A DNA stretch of 6,703 nt, taken from assembly GCA_001462255.1 (NCBI GenBank), contig LIUJ01000051.1, positions 1-6,703 on the forward strand, read 5' to 3'. The notes beneath the pieces were generated by a model, which had not been told where the DNA came from, searched no databases, and saw only the letters and a list, made by a program, of their open reading frames with translations. Each line of letters begins with the position of its first letter. The first letter of the stretch is position 1. A program made the translations under genes and the position numbers. Shown here piece by piece: positions 1 to 6,168 of this stretch. The stretch is from Fibrobacteria bacterium GUT77 (GTDB taxonomy: Bacteria; Fibrobacterota; Chitinivibrionia; Chitinivibrionales; Chitinispirillaceae).

Positions 1-1
1 A

Positions 2-1081
2 ATCAACAAATATCAAAACAGCGTAGGCCTGACGGTTACTCAAGCCTTGTTGCAAGGTCGCGGCAAGACCGCCAACTTGGTGACTTTGCAAAAATCAAAA
101 ATCGATCTAAACATACGCAAAGAGGAATTGGCGGACTACGCGCTGAAGTTGCTTTCCGACACCGAGCGGGCGTACTGGGACTTGTTGTCGAGCGGCGAGC
201 AGATGAGTATCTATACCTATTCCTTGGAACTTGCGCAACGCCTGCTCTACGAATCCGAAGAGCGTCTGAAGATAGGCGGCATAGCCCCTATAGAGCTTGT
301 GGCGCTTCGCGCCGAGGTCGCTTCGCGCGAGCGGCAGTTGTTTGACGCTCAAACTGCTTACCGTCAAAAGGCGTTGACGTTGGCGTATTTGATGAACGCT
401 CCGGATCTGATGGACGCGGAACTGTCGCTGACCGACTCGGCGGGGGCGGGATTCGGCAAAGCGGACGCGGTGGACGATCACATCGAGGCGGCCAAATCGT
501 TCCGCCCGGACTACTTACAGGCTTTCATGCAAGCCCAAAAAGGAGAGTTGGACTTGGTGCAGACAAAGAACGGTTTGTTGCCGCGCTTGGACTTTCACGC
601 CTCGCTCTCCGGCGTGACGGACGCGAAATCGTTTCCGGAGGCGTTGGCGCCGGGCATAGGGTACAAATTCACTCCGGTAATCGCGGCCGGCCTAACGCTC
701 CAACTGCCCATAAGAAACACCTCGGCTAAAGAGCGCTACAACCGCTCGGAATTTTCCATGGAGCAACAGCGCTTGTCGATAGACAACTACGTCCGCCTGA
801 TAGACTACGAAATCCGCAGCGCCCACATGGAAGTTTTGCGAGCGCAAAGGCAGATAGAGACCGCGAAGACGGTGAGCGCTCTGCAGTTGCAAAAGTTGGA
901 AGCCGAGCATGAGAAAATGAACGCCGGAAAATCGACCGGCTACGCCGTACTGCAAGTACAACGCGACCTGGTGTCGGCGAACTTAGACGAATCCCAAGCC
1001 AAAACCTCTTACGTAGCGGCGCTACTTACATTGTACACAAAAGACGGAACGTTCCTACAGCGGCGCGGCATTACGTTTTGA
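2..1081 (+). CDS. TolC-family outer membrane efflux protein (OEP), 5'-truncated by window edge
   Basis: This is the 3' part of a TolC-like outer membrane channel, the exit duct of a tripartite efflux pump or type I secretion system. The frame is open from base 2, so the TTG at 47 is an internal Leu codon and not a start. 359 residues are visible; the family is usually about 420-480 residues, so the signal peptide and first part are missing. Two OEP repeats are visible: long helices around ERAYWDLLSSGEQ...EERLKIGGIAPIELVALRAEVASRE, ending in ALTLAYLMN, and a second set around YEIRSAHMEVLRAQRQIETA...EKMNAGKSTGYAVLQVQRDL. A beta-strand segment lies between them (LPRLDFHASLSGV, GLTLQLPI). The C-terminal DGTFLQRRGI resembles the usual end of the family. 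The gene is G+C-rich (36 of 60 in the row at 121-180). Periplasmic adaptor and inner-membrane pump genes are expected nearby outside the window. Confidence 0.93.
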   Translation: MNKYQNSVGLTVTQALLQGRGKTANLVTLQKSKIDLNIRKEELADYALKLLSDTERAYWDLLSSGEQMSIYTYSLELAQRLLYESEERLKIGGIAPIELVALRAEVASRERQLFDAQTAYRQKALTLAYLMNAPDLMDAELSLTDSAGAGFGKADAVDDHIEAAKSFRPDYLQAFMQAQKGELDLVQTKNGLLPRLDFHASLSGVTDAKSFPEALAPGIGYKFTPVIAAGLTLQLPIRNTSAKERYNRSEFSMEQQRLSIDNYVRLIDYEIRSAHMEVLRAQRQIETAKTVSALQLQKLEAEHEKMNAGKSTGYAVLQVQRDLVSANLDESQAKTSYVAALLTLYTKDGTFLQRRGITF

Positions 1082-1115
1082 TTACGAGTAAAAAAGGTAT
1101 TACGAAGGATAACCG

Positions 1116-1343
1116 ATGAAAAACACGCCTAATAAAAAAATCGTACATTATTTTGTTACCTGCATAGTCGACTTTGCGGAAAAGAATGATATTAGCATTA
1201 AAGAAGCGTTCTTTTATTTGAAAAAATATAACGGCATACGATTTTTAATGGAGAATTATGACATAGAACACACCTTGTCAAAAGACGATACTTTGGACGC
1301 GTTGACGCGCGTCACCCGCCAAAACGGAGGTTCAACCGTATGA
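1116..1343 (+). CDS. DUF3791-family small protein, first gene of the five-gene cassette
   Basis: This 75-residue protein resembles the DUF3791 family: an N-terminal helix (IVHYFVTCIVDFAEKND), a second helix (SIKEAFFYLKKYNGIRFLMEN) and the hallmark YDIEHTLSKDDTLDAL at residues 48-63. The family has no established biochemical function that I know of; it is commonly found beside DUF3990 genes, as here. The ATG at 1116 follows a good Shine-Dalgarno (GAAGGA, 1104-1109, 6-nt spacer). The gene begins 34 bp after the efflux gene and its stop overlaps the next start as ATGA at 1340-1343, so the two are probably translationally coupled. It is A+T-rich (20 G+C of 60 in the row at 1141-1200), unlike the efflux gene. 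By position and size it could be an antitoxin or accessory subunit for the next protein; that is inference. Confidence 0.8.
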   Translation: MKNTPNKKIVHYFVTCIVDFAEKNDISIKEAFFYLKKYNGIRFLMENYDIEHTLSKDDTLDALTRVTRQNGGSTV

Positions 1344-1849
1344 CATTGTTCCACGGATCCAATATGGAAATAGAACGGATAGTCCTAAGCCGTTGCAAAC
1401 CGTATAGGGACTTCGGAACGGGATTCTATACGACCGAACTTGAAGAGCAGGCTGTAAATATGGCAAAACGAACCGTCAGGCTTTTCGGCGGAAAACCGTG
1501 TATAACAAAACTTTCGATTGACGACGCCGTATTTGAAGACAGCAATATTCGACGGAAAAAATTCGACGCGCCGACAAACGAATGGGCGCTGTTCGTTGTA
1601 AACAACCGTAACAGAAATTTCACGGACGTAGGCAGTTTGGAATGCAACTTAGACAATAAATACGACATCGTAGCCGGTCCTATAGCAAACGACGATTTAA
1701 GACTGCTCTTTGATTTGTTTGAAGACGGAATTATAACCGTAAGCGAGTTGGCGGACAGACTAAAATACAAAAAATTATCAAATCAAATATCTTTTCACAC
1801 GGATAGAGCCGTAACCTTATTAACAAGAATAGGAACGTATACTTTATGA
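1340..1849 (+). CDS. DUF3990-family protein, ADP-ribosyltransferase-like fold, putative toxin/effector
   Basis: This 169-residue protein matches DUF3990, a family that from memory is placed among ADP-ribosyltransferase (ART)-like folds. Visible ART-style signatures are the opening LFHGSN with His5, then a Gly-rich DFGTGFYTTE (residues 24-33, Tyr30) followed by the helix EEQAVNMAKR. Further conserved-looking blocks are EWALFVVNNRN (81-91), YDIVAGPIANDD (108-119) and a C-terminal LSNQISFHTDRAVTLL (146-161). An Arg/His-Tyr-Glu triad is typical of ARTs. I see His5 and Tyr30, but the third position is uncertain and may be Gln149 or another residue, so catalysis is not assured. A Shine-Dalgarno GGAGG lies at 1326-1330 with a 9-nt spacer. 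The gene overlaps both neighbours by 4 bp (ATGA at 1340 and 1846). The likely role is NAD-dependent modification of a target, held in check by the small flanking proteins; this is inferred from family and layout. Confidence 0.82.
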   Translation: MTLFHGSNMEIERIVLSRCKPYRDFGTGFYTTELEEQAVNMAKRTVRLFGGKPCITKLSIDDAVFEDSNIRRKKFDAPTNEWALFVVNNRNRNFTDVGSLECNLDNKYDIVAGPIANDDLRLLFDLFEDGIITVSELADRLKYKKLSNQISFHTDRAVTLLTRIGTYTL

Positions 1850-2061
1850 ATAAAACGCAAAAACATTTAATCATATATATAACAAGGGACGTCGTCGGCT
1901 TTATTTCGCAGGACTATAACCTGCCGACCGACACGGCGATGGAGGCATTTTTCAGTTCTAAAATATTCGAACAATTACAAGACGCGGAAAACGGCCTATA
2001 CACGGAAAGCGCGTCTTACATTTACGAGATGTATAGGAGCGAAATATCCCAATGCGCATAA
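1846..2061 (+). CDS. small helical protein of DUF3990 cassettes (unnamed family)
   Basis: This 71-residue acidic protein has no signal peptide or membrane segment. It appears all-helical: HLIIYITRDVVGFISQDYN, then TDTAMEAFFSSKIFEQLQD, then ESASYIYEMYRSEI. The motif LQDAENGLYTESASYIYE (44-61) resembles a small protein I recall following DUF3990 genes in gut bacteria, but I cannot name its family. The start ATG overlaps the DUF3990 stop (ATGA, 1846-1849) with a weak Shine-Dalgarno AGGAA at 1831-1835, so translational coupling is likely. Its 3' end overlaps the nucleotidyltransferase gene by 10 bp, physically linking the two modules. It could be the antitoxin or an adaptor of the ADP-ribosyltransferase-like protein; the sequence alone does not decide. 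Confidence 0.75.
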   Translation: MNKTQKHLIIYITRDVVGFISQDYNLPTDTAMEAFFSSKIFEQLQDAENGLYTESASYIYEMYRSEISQCA

Positions 2062-2339
2062 CCGACCGTGAAAAGGGCGTTATTATAGACGCGATAACGC
2101 GCGTAGATCCCGAAGCCAAAATTTGGCTTTTCGGTTCACGCGCCGACGACGGTAAAAAGGGCGGCGACATTGATATCGGCATTTTATCCCAAAAGATCGA
2201 CGTTACGGAAGAAATCGAAATAAGACAAAATATATATGATAAAATCGGCGAACAAAAGATTGATATTGTGGTATCAAAAGACGGACAAGAGGCGTTCTTT
2301 AAGTACGCCGTCATGAAAGGAATATTGCTGAATGGATAA
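2052..2339 (+). CDS. mntA: MntA-like minimal nucleotidyltransferase, antitoxin of an MNT/HEPN pair
   Basis: This 95-residue protein belongs to the minimal nucleotidyltransferases of the DNA polymerase beta superfamily. The active site appears intact: IWLFGSRADDG with Gly28-Ser29, then Asp39 and Asp41 in GGDIDIG (GS, nine residues, DxD), and a third acidic residue Asp71 in KIDIVV. In characterised MntA/HepT pairs the antitoxin transfers AMP from ATP to a tyrosine of the HEPN toxin and so inactivates it; the same is inferred here. The start is ATG 2052 with AGGAG at 2035-2039, a rather long 12-nt spacer, inside the end of the preceding gene (10-bp overlap). The stop overlaps the HepT-like gene by 8 bp. 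The length is typical for the family. The gene symbol is by family and context, not a proven ortholog. Confidence 0.88.
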   Translation: MRITDREKGVIIDAITRVDPEAKIWLFGSRADDGKKGGDIDIGILSQKIDVTEEIEIRQNIYDKIGEQKIDIVVSKDGQEAFFKYAVMKGILLNG

Positions 2340-2820
2340 CGGTTCCATAGAAATGTTAAAAGAAAATTTGTCGGCGGTCAATTTAAGCCTGAATCGACTG
2401 GTCTATTCTTTTGAGAAGTGCAACGCGATCGGTCTGAAAAAATCTTATTCGGACGACGAGTTTGAAATTTTTGAAGCAATGACGTCAAGATACGCCAGAA
2501 CAGCCGATATGCTCATAAACAAGGTATTACGAAACCTTGACACCGTTGAATACATAGACGGCGGAACCGTTATCGACGCGGCGAACAACGCCGAAAAACG
2601 GGGTATCGCGGACGCGCAGGAATTGCGGAAACTGAAAGATTTGCGAAACCTGATCGCCCACGAATACGTAACGGAAAGAATCATCCGCTTCTTTGACAAA
2701 GTCATCGAGTTTACTCCGCGTTTGAGAACCGTTATTGAGAGACTCAACGACTACTGCTCACGATATGTCGACACAACGGAGCGGACTGAAACGACAGACC
2801 GCCCCGTAGAAACTTACTGA
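2332..2820 (+). CDS. hepT: HepT-like HEPN-domain ribonuclease, toxin of an MNT/HEPN pair
   Basis: This 162-residue, mainly helical protein carries the HEPN RNase motif Rx4HxY exactly: Arg105, His110 and Tyr112 in RNLIAHEY. In known HepT toxins Arg and His are the RNase residues and the Tyr is the AMPylated residue. Upstream helices (EIFEAMTSRYARTADMLINK, residues 45-64, and the EKRGI segment at 88-92) fit the nucleotidyltransferase-partner HEPN subfamily. A Shine-Dalgarno AAAGGAA sits at 2316-2322 with a 9-nt spacer. The start overlaps the nucleotidyltransferase stop by 8 bp, the antitoxin-before-toxin order seen in such pairs. The tail after residue 146 (DTTERTETTDRPVETY) is a Thr/Glu-rich low-complexity extension with no recognisable role. 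The RNA target is unknown. The gene is more G+C-rich (33 of 60 at 2581-2640) than the DUF3990 gene. Confidence 0.9.
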   Translation: MDNGSIEMLKENLSAVNLSLNRLVYSFEKCNAIGLKKSYSDDEFEIFEAMTSRYARTADMLINKVLRNLDTVEYIDGGTVIDAANNAEKRGIADAQELRKLKDLRNLIAHEYVTERIIRFFDKVIEFTPRLRTVIERLNDYCSRYVDTTERTETTDRPVETY

Positions 2821-2925
2821 CATGGGTACATGGCAACACATCACACCCCGACGCAACTGGAGCTGTCAATCAATCACTCATAGCACAACGCACAGAAAAA
2901 CCGGCGTTCCCTCCACTACCATTTT

Positions 2926-3297
2926 CTACTTCTTTGCCTTGTATTTCTCCAATTTCTCTTTCTTCACAAAAACGTTGCTTTTTCCGTCGTCATCAGTAAT
3001 CGTAAGCTCATAGCCCGATAATTTATAATCAGCGGTCGTCCCCGCCGTTCCAAATAACATTACAAGGCGTTTATTCTCTACTTTCCACGTAACGTTGGTC
3101 CCTTCAATTATAGCGGTTCCGTCCTTAAACAACTCCATAGTCCCCGAACTCCCATTAGGCGGCGGATCATCGCCGCTTACAAATACCCACTGACCCACCA
3201 ACGCCGACGGACTATCGCTACCACCGCCGCACCCTACCAACCAAACCGAACCTACAACCAACAACAGTGCCAATCCAAACTTAGTGAATGACTTCAT
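2926..3297 (-). CDS. small lipoprotein with lipocalin-like (DUF5640-type) beta domain
   Basis: This 123-residue exported lipoprotein has a basic start (MKSFTK), a hydrophobic stretch (GLALLLVVGSVWL) and a lipobox LVGC with Cys23 as the lipidated residue. A Gly/Ser linker (GGGSDSPS) follows. Residues 33-110 look like a small beta-barrel: LVGQW, MELFKDGTAIIEG, WKVENKRLVM and YKLSGYELTITDDDGKS. This pattern is shared by lipocalin-like or DUF5640-type domains; the exact family is uncertain. The C terminus is Lys-rich (KKEKLEKYKAKK). There is no Asp at position +2, so outer-membrane sorting is plausible. The start is ATG (3295-3297) with AAAGGAGT on the minus strand at 3305-3312 and a 7-nt spacer. 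It lies 154 bp downstream of the 226-residue FISUMP gene and converges with the HepT-like gene. The ligand or role is unknown. Confidence 0.88.
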   Translation of the reverse strand: MKSFTKFGLALLLVVGSVWLVGCGGGSDSPSALVGQWVFVSGDDPPPNGSSGTMELFKDGTAIIEGTNVTWKVENKRLVMLFGTAGTTADYKLSGYELTITDDDGKSNVFVKKEKLEKYKAKK

Positions 3298-3415
3298 ACC
3301 GCAGACTCCTTTGATTAATTGTTTGTTGATGATTAATTATCGAATAAAACGACCGCCGCCCACAGATGATTGACGGATGCTATTCCGATTAACACGGCGC
3401 ACTGTCACGATTAAC

Positions 3416-3451
3416 CGCAATCTTAACTGCCTTTTCGCCTGATTGTTGCGG
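3416..3451 (-). repeat. imperfect inverted repeat just after the 226-residue FISUMP gene
   Basis: CCGCAATC (3416-3423) pairs with GATTGTTGCGG (3441-3451), giving eight base pairs with a 3-nt bulge and an 18-nt loop. It begins immediately after the minus-strand stop codon at 3452-3454, where a terminator or mRNA 3'-end hairpin would be expected. No T-tract follows on the minus strand, so it is not a classical intrinsic terminator. Confidence 0.25.
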
Positions 3452-4132
3452 TTAGTCTTGGACGCATCGGATTGAATTATAGCTCTTTTCCCAATCATTA
3501 AAATTTTCACATACACTTTCTGGGGGACAGGAAGCTCCTATATATCGGGTGTTTCGTTGTTTTTTTGGATCACTTGATACTGCCCACCAAGACGCACTAG
3601 AACCAACAGACGAGAAACTGACATCACTCGTGAATACTGTTCCATTCCCTCCTGGCAGAGCTGAAAAACCGAAGTCATCAGTTCCGCAATCCTCACACTC
3701 GGGCTCCCATCCATTTTTATCTCTTAACTTTTTACCAACTCCGACCCAAAAATAAATATAGCTTTCACCCAATTCCATATCATAGTCTCTCTCTCTTTTA
3801 CCTCCTGCCACTTGCGCCAGATTATCCCATTCCTTACTGGTCGGCAAATGCCATCCGGGTAAACAAGCCTTCTTCGCGGTATTCCAATCGTATAGTTTGC
3901 CGTATTTGTCACAATTAGCGTTATCATTGTCATAGCACAAAGACTTTCCTATCTGATAATTTAAGTTCTCTGCTAACCACGTCTTGCCCCCAATCGTCAC
4001 CGTCTTGTAAGTCTTCCCGTCCCTCTTGTCGGTGAACGTGCCCTGCGCTGATACGTTGGATACGCACACCGACACTACCACCATAAGCGCCGACAACAAC
4101 AACGACCGCAACTGCTGTGTAATGAAACGCAT
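3452..4132 (-). CDS. exported FISUMP-domain protein (226 aa)
   Basis: This secreted or surface protein consists almost only of one FISUMP domain. The signal peptide covers residues 1-29: basic start, hydrophobic core LLLSALMVVVSVCV, and probable cleavage VSA|QG. The domain follows directly: RDGKTYKTVTIGGKTWLAENLNY (37-59, given as contiguous blocks RDGKTYKTV and TWLAENLNY), LCYDNDNANCDKYGKLYDW (65-83), ACLPGWHLPTSKEWDNLA (89-106), GTDDFGFSALPGG (150-162), SWWAVSS (181-187) and the ending SIRCVQD. Beyond the usual cysteines it has C146-x-x-C149 and C202/C208, suggesting extra disulfides. The domain's molecular function is not established; its layout recalls the formylglycine-generating-enzyme/C-type-lectin fold, which is inference. 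The start is ATG (4130-4132) with AAGGAGG at 4139-4145 and a 6-nt spacer, the same leader as the next FISUMP gene. Confidence 0.92.
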   Translation of the reverse strand: MRFITQQLRSLLLSALMVVVSVCVSNVSAQGTFTDKRDGKTYKTVTIGGKTWLAENLNYQIGKSLCYDNDNANCDKYGKLYDWNTAKKACLPGWHLPTSKEWDNLAQVAGGKRERDYDMELGESYIYFWVGVGKKLRDKNGWEPECEDCGTDDFGFSALPGGNGTVFTSDVSFSSVGSSASWWAVSSDPKKQRNTRYIGASCPPESVCENFNDWEKSYNSIRCVQD

Positions 4133-4160
4133 AACAAACCTCCTTAAATGAATGTTAAAT
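4133..4160 (-). repeat. leader element shared by two FISUMP genes (copy 1)
   Basis: Read on the minus strand, this 5' leader contains ATTTAACATT (4151-4160) followed by AAGGAGG (4139-4145), then TTTGTT and ATG. The block GGAGGTTTGTTATG is identical in the leader of the 643-residue FISUMP gene, and the ATTTAACATT element is also shared. A GGTCAA at 4198-4203 (TTGACC on the minus strand) could be a -35 box, but I find no good -10 partner. Confidence 0.6.
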
Positions 4161-4236
4161 GGTTATTAAATCAAACGATTATTTTTCTAAATTACACGGT
4201 CAAGTGGAGGCCGTGAGTAAGAAAGTACTAGCGCAC

Positions 4237-6168
4237 TCAGTCACGTGCACAACGTACCGAATACCCGTTACTTTTATCTTGACCGCCAGGAGCTAAGCGA
4301 CCGTTGCCACGTTCCATAGATCGCACGCTCCCTCCATATGGTGGTTCATCAGCTACCCACCAAATACCGTTGTTACCAACATCGAAAAATCTGCCGTCCC
4401 TATAGCCGCCGCCCGGCAGAGCTGAAAATCCGTAATCGTCAGTACCGTTACCATTTTTTACCGAACCATAAGCATTATCGTTCCACCCGCTTTTGGCTTT
4501 CAGTTTACTAAGTTCATCATATCCCGAACTTTCGGTTATTTTATCCAATAGATCCCATTCCTTTGGGGTTGGCAGATGCCACCCATCTGGACAAACCGCC
4601 ATTGCGGTATTCCAGTCATATAATCTGCCGTATTTATCGCAGTTGGAATTATTGTTGTCGTAACACCAAGAATTACCCGTTTGCGGTTTATGGTTCAAAT
4701 TAGCCGCCATCCACGTCTTAGAGAACAATCTCATAGTATTGTATTCTTTACCGTCCCGCGTATCAATTAACGGTTGCGACTTTTCAGCCGACATCGCGGT
4801 TATCGTAAACCGCGCTTTTTGTGGCGGAGCCCCGTTTATTGAGGCAATACGTATAGTCAAATTGTCGCTGATGTCTTTTGCCTTGACTCCACCGAATTTT
4901 ACGGTACCAATTGTATTTTCGGTAAAAGAAGTACGGAACGGATCCCAATATACATTGAAAGCCGGACTAAATTTGACTGTTTGACTGCCTATTACCCGCC
5001 CCTGTTGGTTTACCAACTCAAATACAACCGTGATATCGTACTTCTTCAGCGCGCCAAAAGGGTTTGTTTTGGTTACGCCGTCAGGTCTCACGCCATTATA
5101 ACCGGATATGGCCGGCCAATTTCCTAATCCCCATTCGGATCTCCTATTTGTTGTTTCCAAGCCGGCCATTACCGCGTCAGCCGTCTGAAGCATCTTATTC
5201 ATCGTTTTGAACCATGCCCAATTGGCACTCAGGTCCGTAGATATGCTGAGTTCTGCCGTTTCTGTCTGATAGTTGACCTTTCCCGTAGTAATGTCGGTGG
5301 AATAAAACAACGTATATGGCATATCGGCGGAATCAATTATTTTGTAGAACGTTTCTTCGGTTTCCTTAAGCCTTTCAACCCAATTATTACGCCACACAAT
5401 GTCGTTTCGGATGTCCGCCCCTATATTTCCGCTCGAAATATTAGCCGCCATAACCGAAGACCGTTTCACCGCTTCTTTCAGCGCGGGGTCAAAACTCGCC
5501 GCTTGGTAGTAGTAGCTAAGCGCCGCGACTTCCGTACCTGCCCTCTGCGCCGTAACACCCTTAGCTAACGCCGTCTGCGCCGATATCTGATTAACCTCCG
5601 CCACTCCGGCAAGCTCTTGCCGTGCCTTTTCCGTCAACTCCACGCCTACCTTTTGAAGTAGTTCCAACGATGCCCGTCGTATACCGGTCAAATTGTCCAA
5701 CTCCGCAAAACTAAACGTCCCCGAGTACGTGGCAACCGTCATTTTATCAGCTGTCGCGGTAATGTTCATCTTTATATTATAGCTCGTCGCAGTCTTGGTA
5801 ATGTTTCCGGTCAAAAAGTGGCTCGTAGGTGCCAACCGTCCAAGCACCACGTCTTGCTTGGCTTCCGCCTTATCATCGTAGGCCTCGTCGATGAGTTTAG
5901 CGTATATATCGTCTAAGCGTTCCCAATCCAATATGGAAATGGCGGAATAATTAGAAAAATTGCTGACAAACTCGCCCTGCACTAACGCGGGTATGTAGCC
6001 TTGTTCCTTCGCAAGCCCGTTTGATTGCGGTACGTAGATGGTAAGGCTGATCCCATTGCCACCGTTACCGGTGTAGTTCTGCTGTTGTTGTGTCCACGCG
6101 ATTTGCGTTCCAATTATCAAAACCAACAACAACGTTCGTCCGTATCTCCGCCAATTGAAAAAAAACAT
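4237..6168 (-). CDS. exported CsgG/LpoB-like + TPR-like + FISUMP fusion protein (643 aa)
   Basis: I choose ATG 6166-6168 as start. The frame extends to a GTG at 6183, but that GTG and the next two codons form the Shine-Dalgarno (AGGAGG, 6175-6180, 6-nt spacer). Residues 1-26 form a signal peptide (FNWRRYGRTLLLVLIIG, cleavage near AWT|QQ). Residues about 38-180 resemble CsgG/LpoB-like regions known from Spirochaetes and Fibrobacter: LTIYVPQSNGLAKEQGYIPA, SAISILDWERLDDIYAKL, FLTGNITKTATSYNIKMNI, then RASLELLQKVGVELTEKAR. Residues 195-235 look like one TPR helix pair (TALAKGVTAQRAG, ALSYYYQAASFDPALKEA). A beta-rich middle (285-460, including ITVVFELVNQQGRVIG) has no family I recognise. The C-terminal FISUMP domain spans about 469-643 with TRDGKEYNTM, WMAANLNH, CPDGWHLPTPKEWDLL, GTDDYGFSALPGG and YSVRCARD. 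It is probably periplasmic or surface-exposed; the role is unknown. It lies 64 bp after one FISUMP gene and 104 bp before another. Confidence 0.88.
   Translation of the reverse strand: MFFFNWRRYGRTLLLVLIIGTQIAWTQQQQNYTGNGGNGISLTIYVPQSNGLAKEQGYIPALVQGEFVSNFSNYSAISILDWERLDDIYAKLIDEAYDDKAEAKQDVVLGRLAPTSHFLTGNITKTATSYNIKMNITATADKMTVATYSGTFSFAELDNLTGIRRASLELLQKVGVELTEKARQELAGVAEVNQISAQTALAKGVTAQRAGTEVAALSYYYQAASFDPALKEAVKRSSVMAANISSGNIGADIRNDIVWRNNWVERLKETEETFYKIIDSADMPYTLFYSTDITTGKVNYQTETAELSISTDLSANWAWFKTMNKMLQTADAVMAGLETTNRRSEWGLGNWPAISGYNGVRPDGVTKTNPFGALKKYDITVVFELVNQQGRVIGSQTVKFSPAFNVYWDPFRTSFTENTIGTVKFGGVKAKDISDNLTIRIASINGAPPQKARFTITAMSAEKSQPLIDTRDGKEYNTMRLFSKTWMAANLNHKPQTGNSWCYDNNNSNCDKYGRLYDWNTAMAVCPDGWHLPTPKEWDLLDKITESSGYDELSKLKAKSGWNDNAYGSVKNGNGTDDYGFSALPGGGYRDGRFFDVGNNGIWWVADEPPYGGSVRSMERGNGRLAPGGQDKSNGYSVRCARD

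Noticed and set aside
47..49. TTG start for the efflux gene
   Set aside because: The frame is open back to base 2 with family-like residues (NSVGLTVTQALLQG), so the gene is simply cut by the window edge.
1076..1103. TTTTGA / TATTAC promoter candidate ahead of the cassette
   Set aside because: Transcription would begin at about 1110, after the Shine-Dalgarno at 1104-1109, so it could not serve the 1116 gene with its own ribosome site.
1094..1106. AAGGTATTACGAA repeated at 2521-2533
   Set aside because: A single 13-bp match is within chance for a window of this size, and the second copy encodes NKVLRN of the HEPN protein.
2821..2925. Terminator between the convergent HepT-like and lipoprotein genes
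   Set aside because: Only a short CATGGGTACATG palindrome at 2821-2832 without a T-tract; no stable hairpin found by eye.
2822..3013. 63-residue + strand reading frame
   Set aside because: It runs antisense into the lipoprotein gene, has no ribosome site and no recognisable domain.
3549..3755. + strand and other-frame minus reading frames inside the FISUMP genes (also 3724-3933, 4739-4984, 6295-6477)
   Set aside because: They lie within well-supported FISUMP coding sequence in other frames and show no family features.
4195..4215. CACGG...CCGTG inverted repeat after the 643-residue gene
   Set aside because: Only five base pairs with an 11-nt loop and no T-tract directly after it on the minus strand; too weak for a terminator call.
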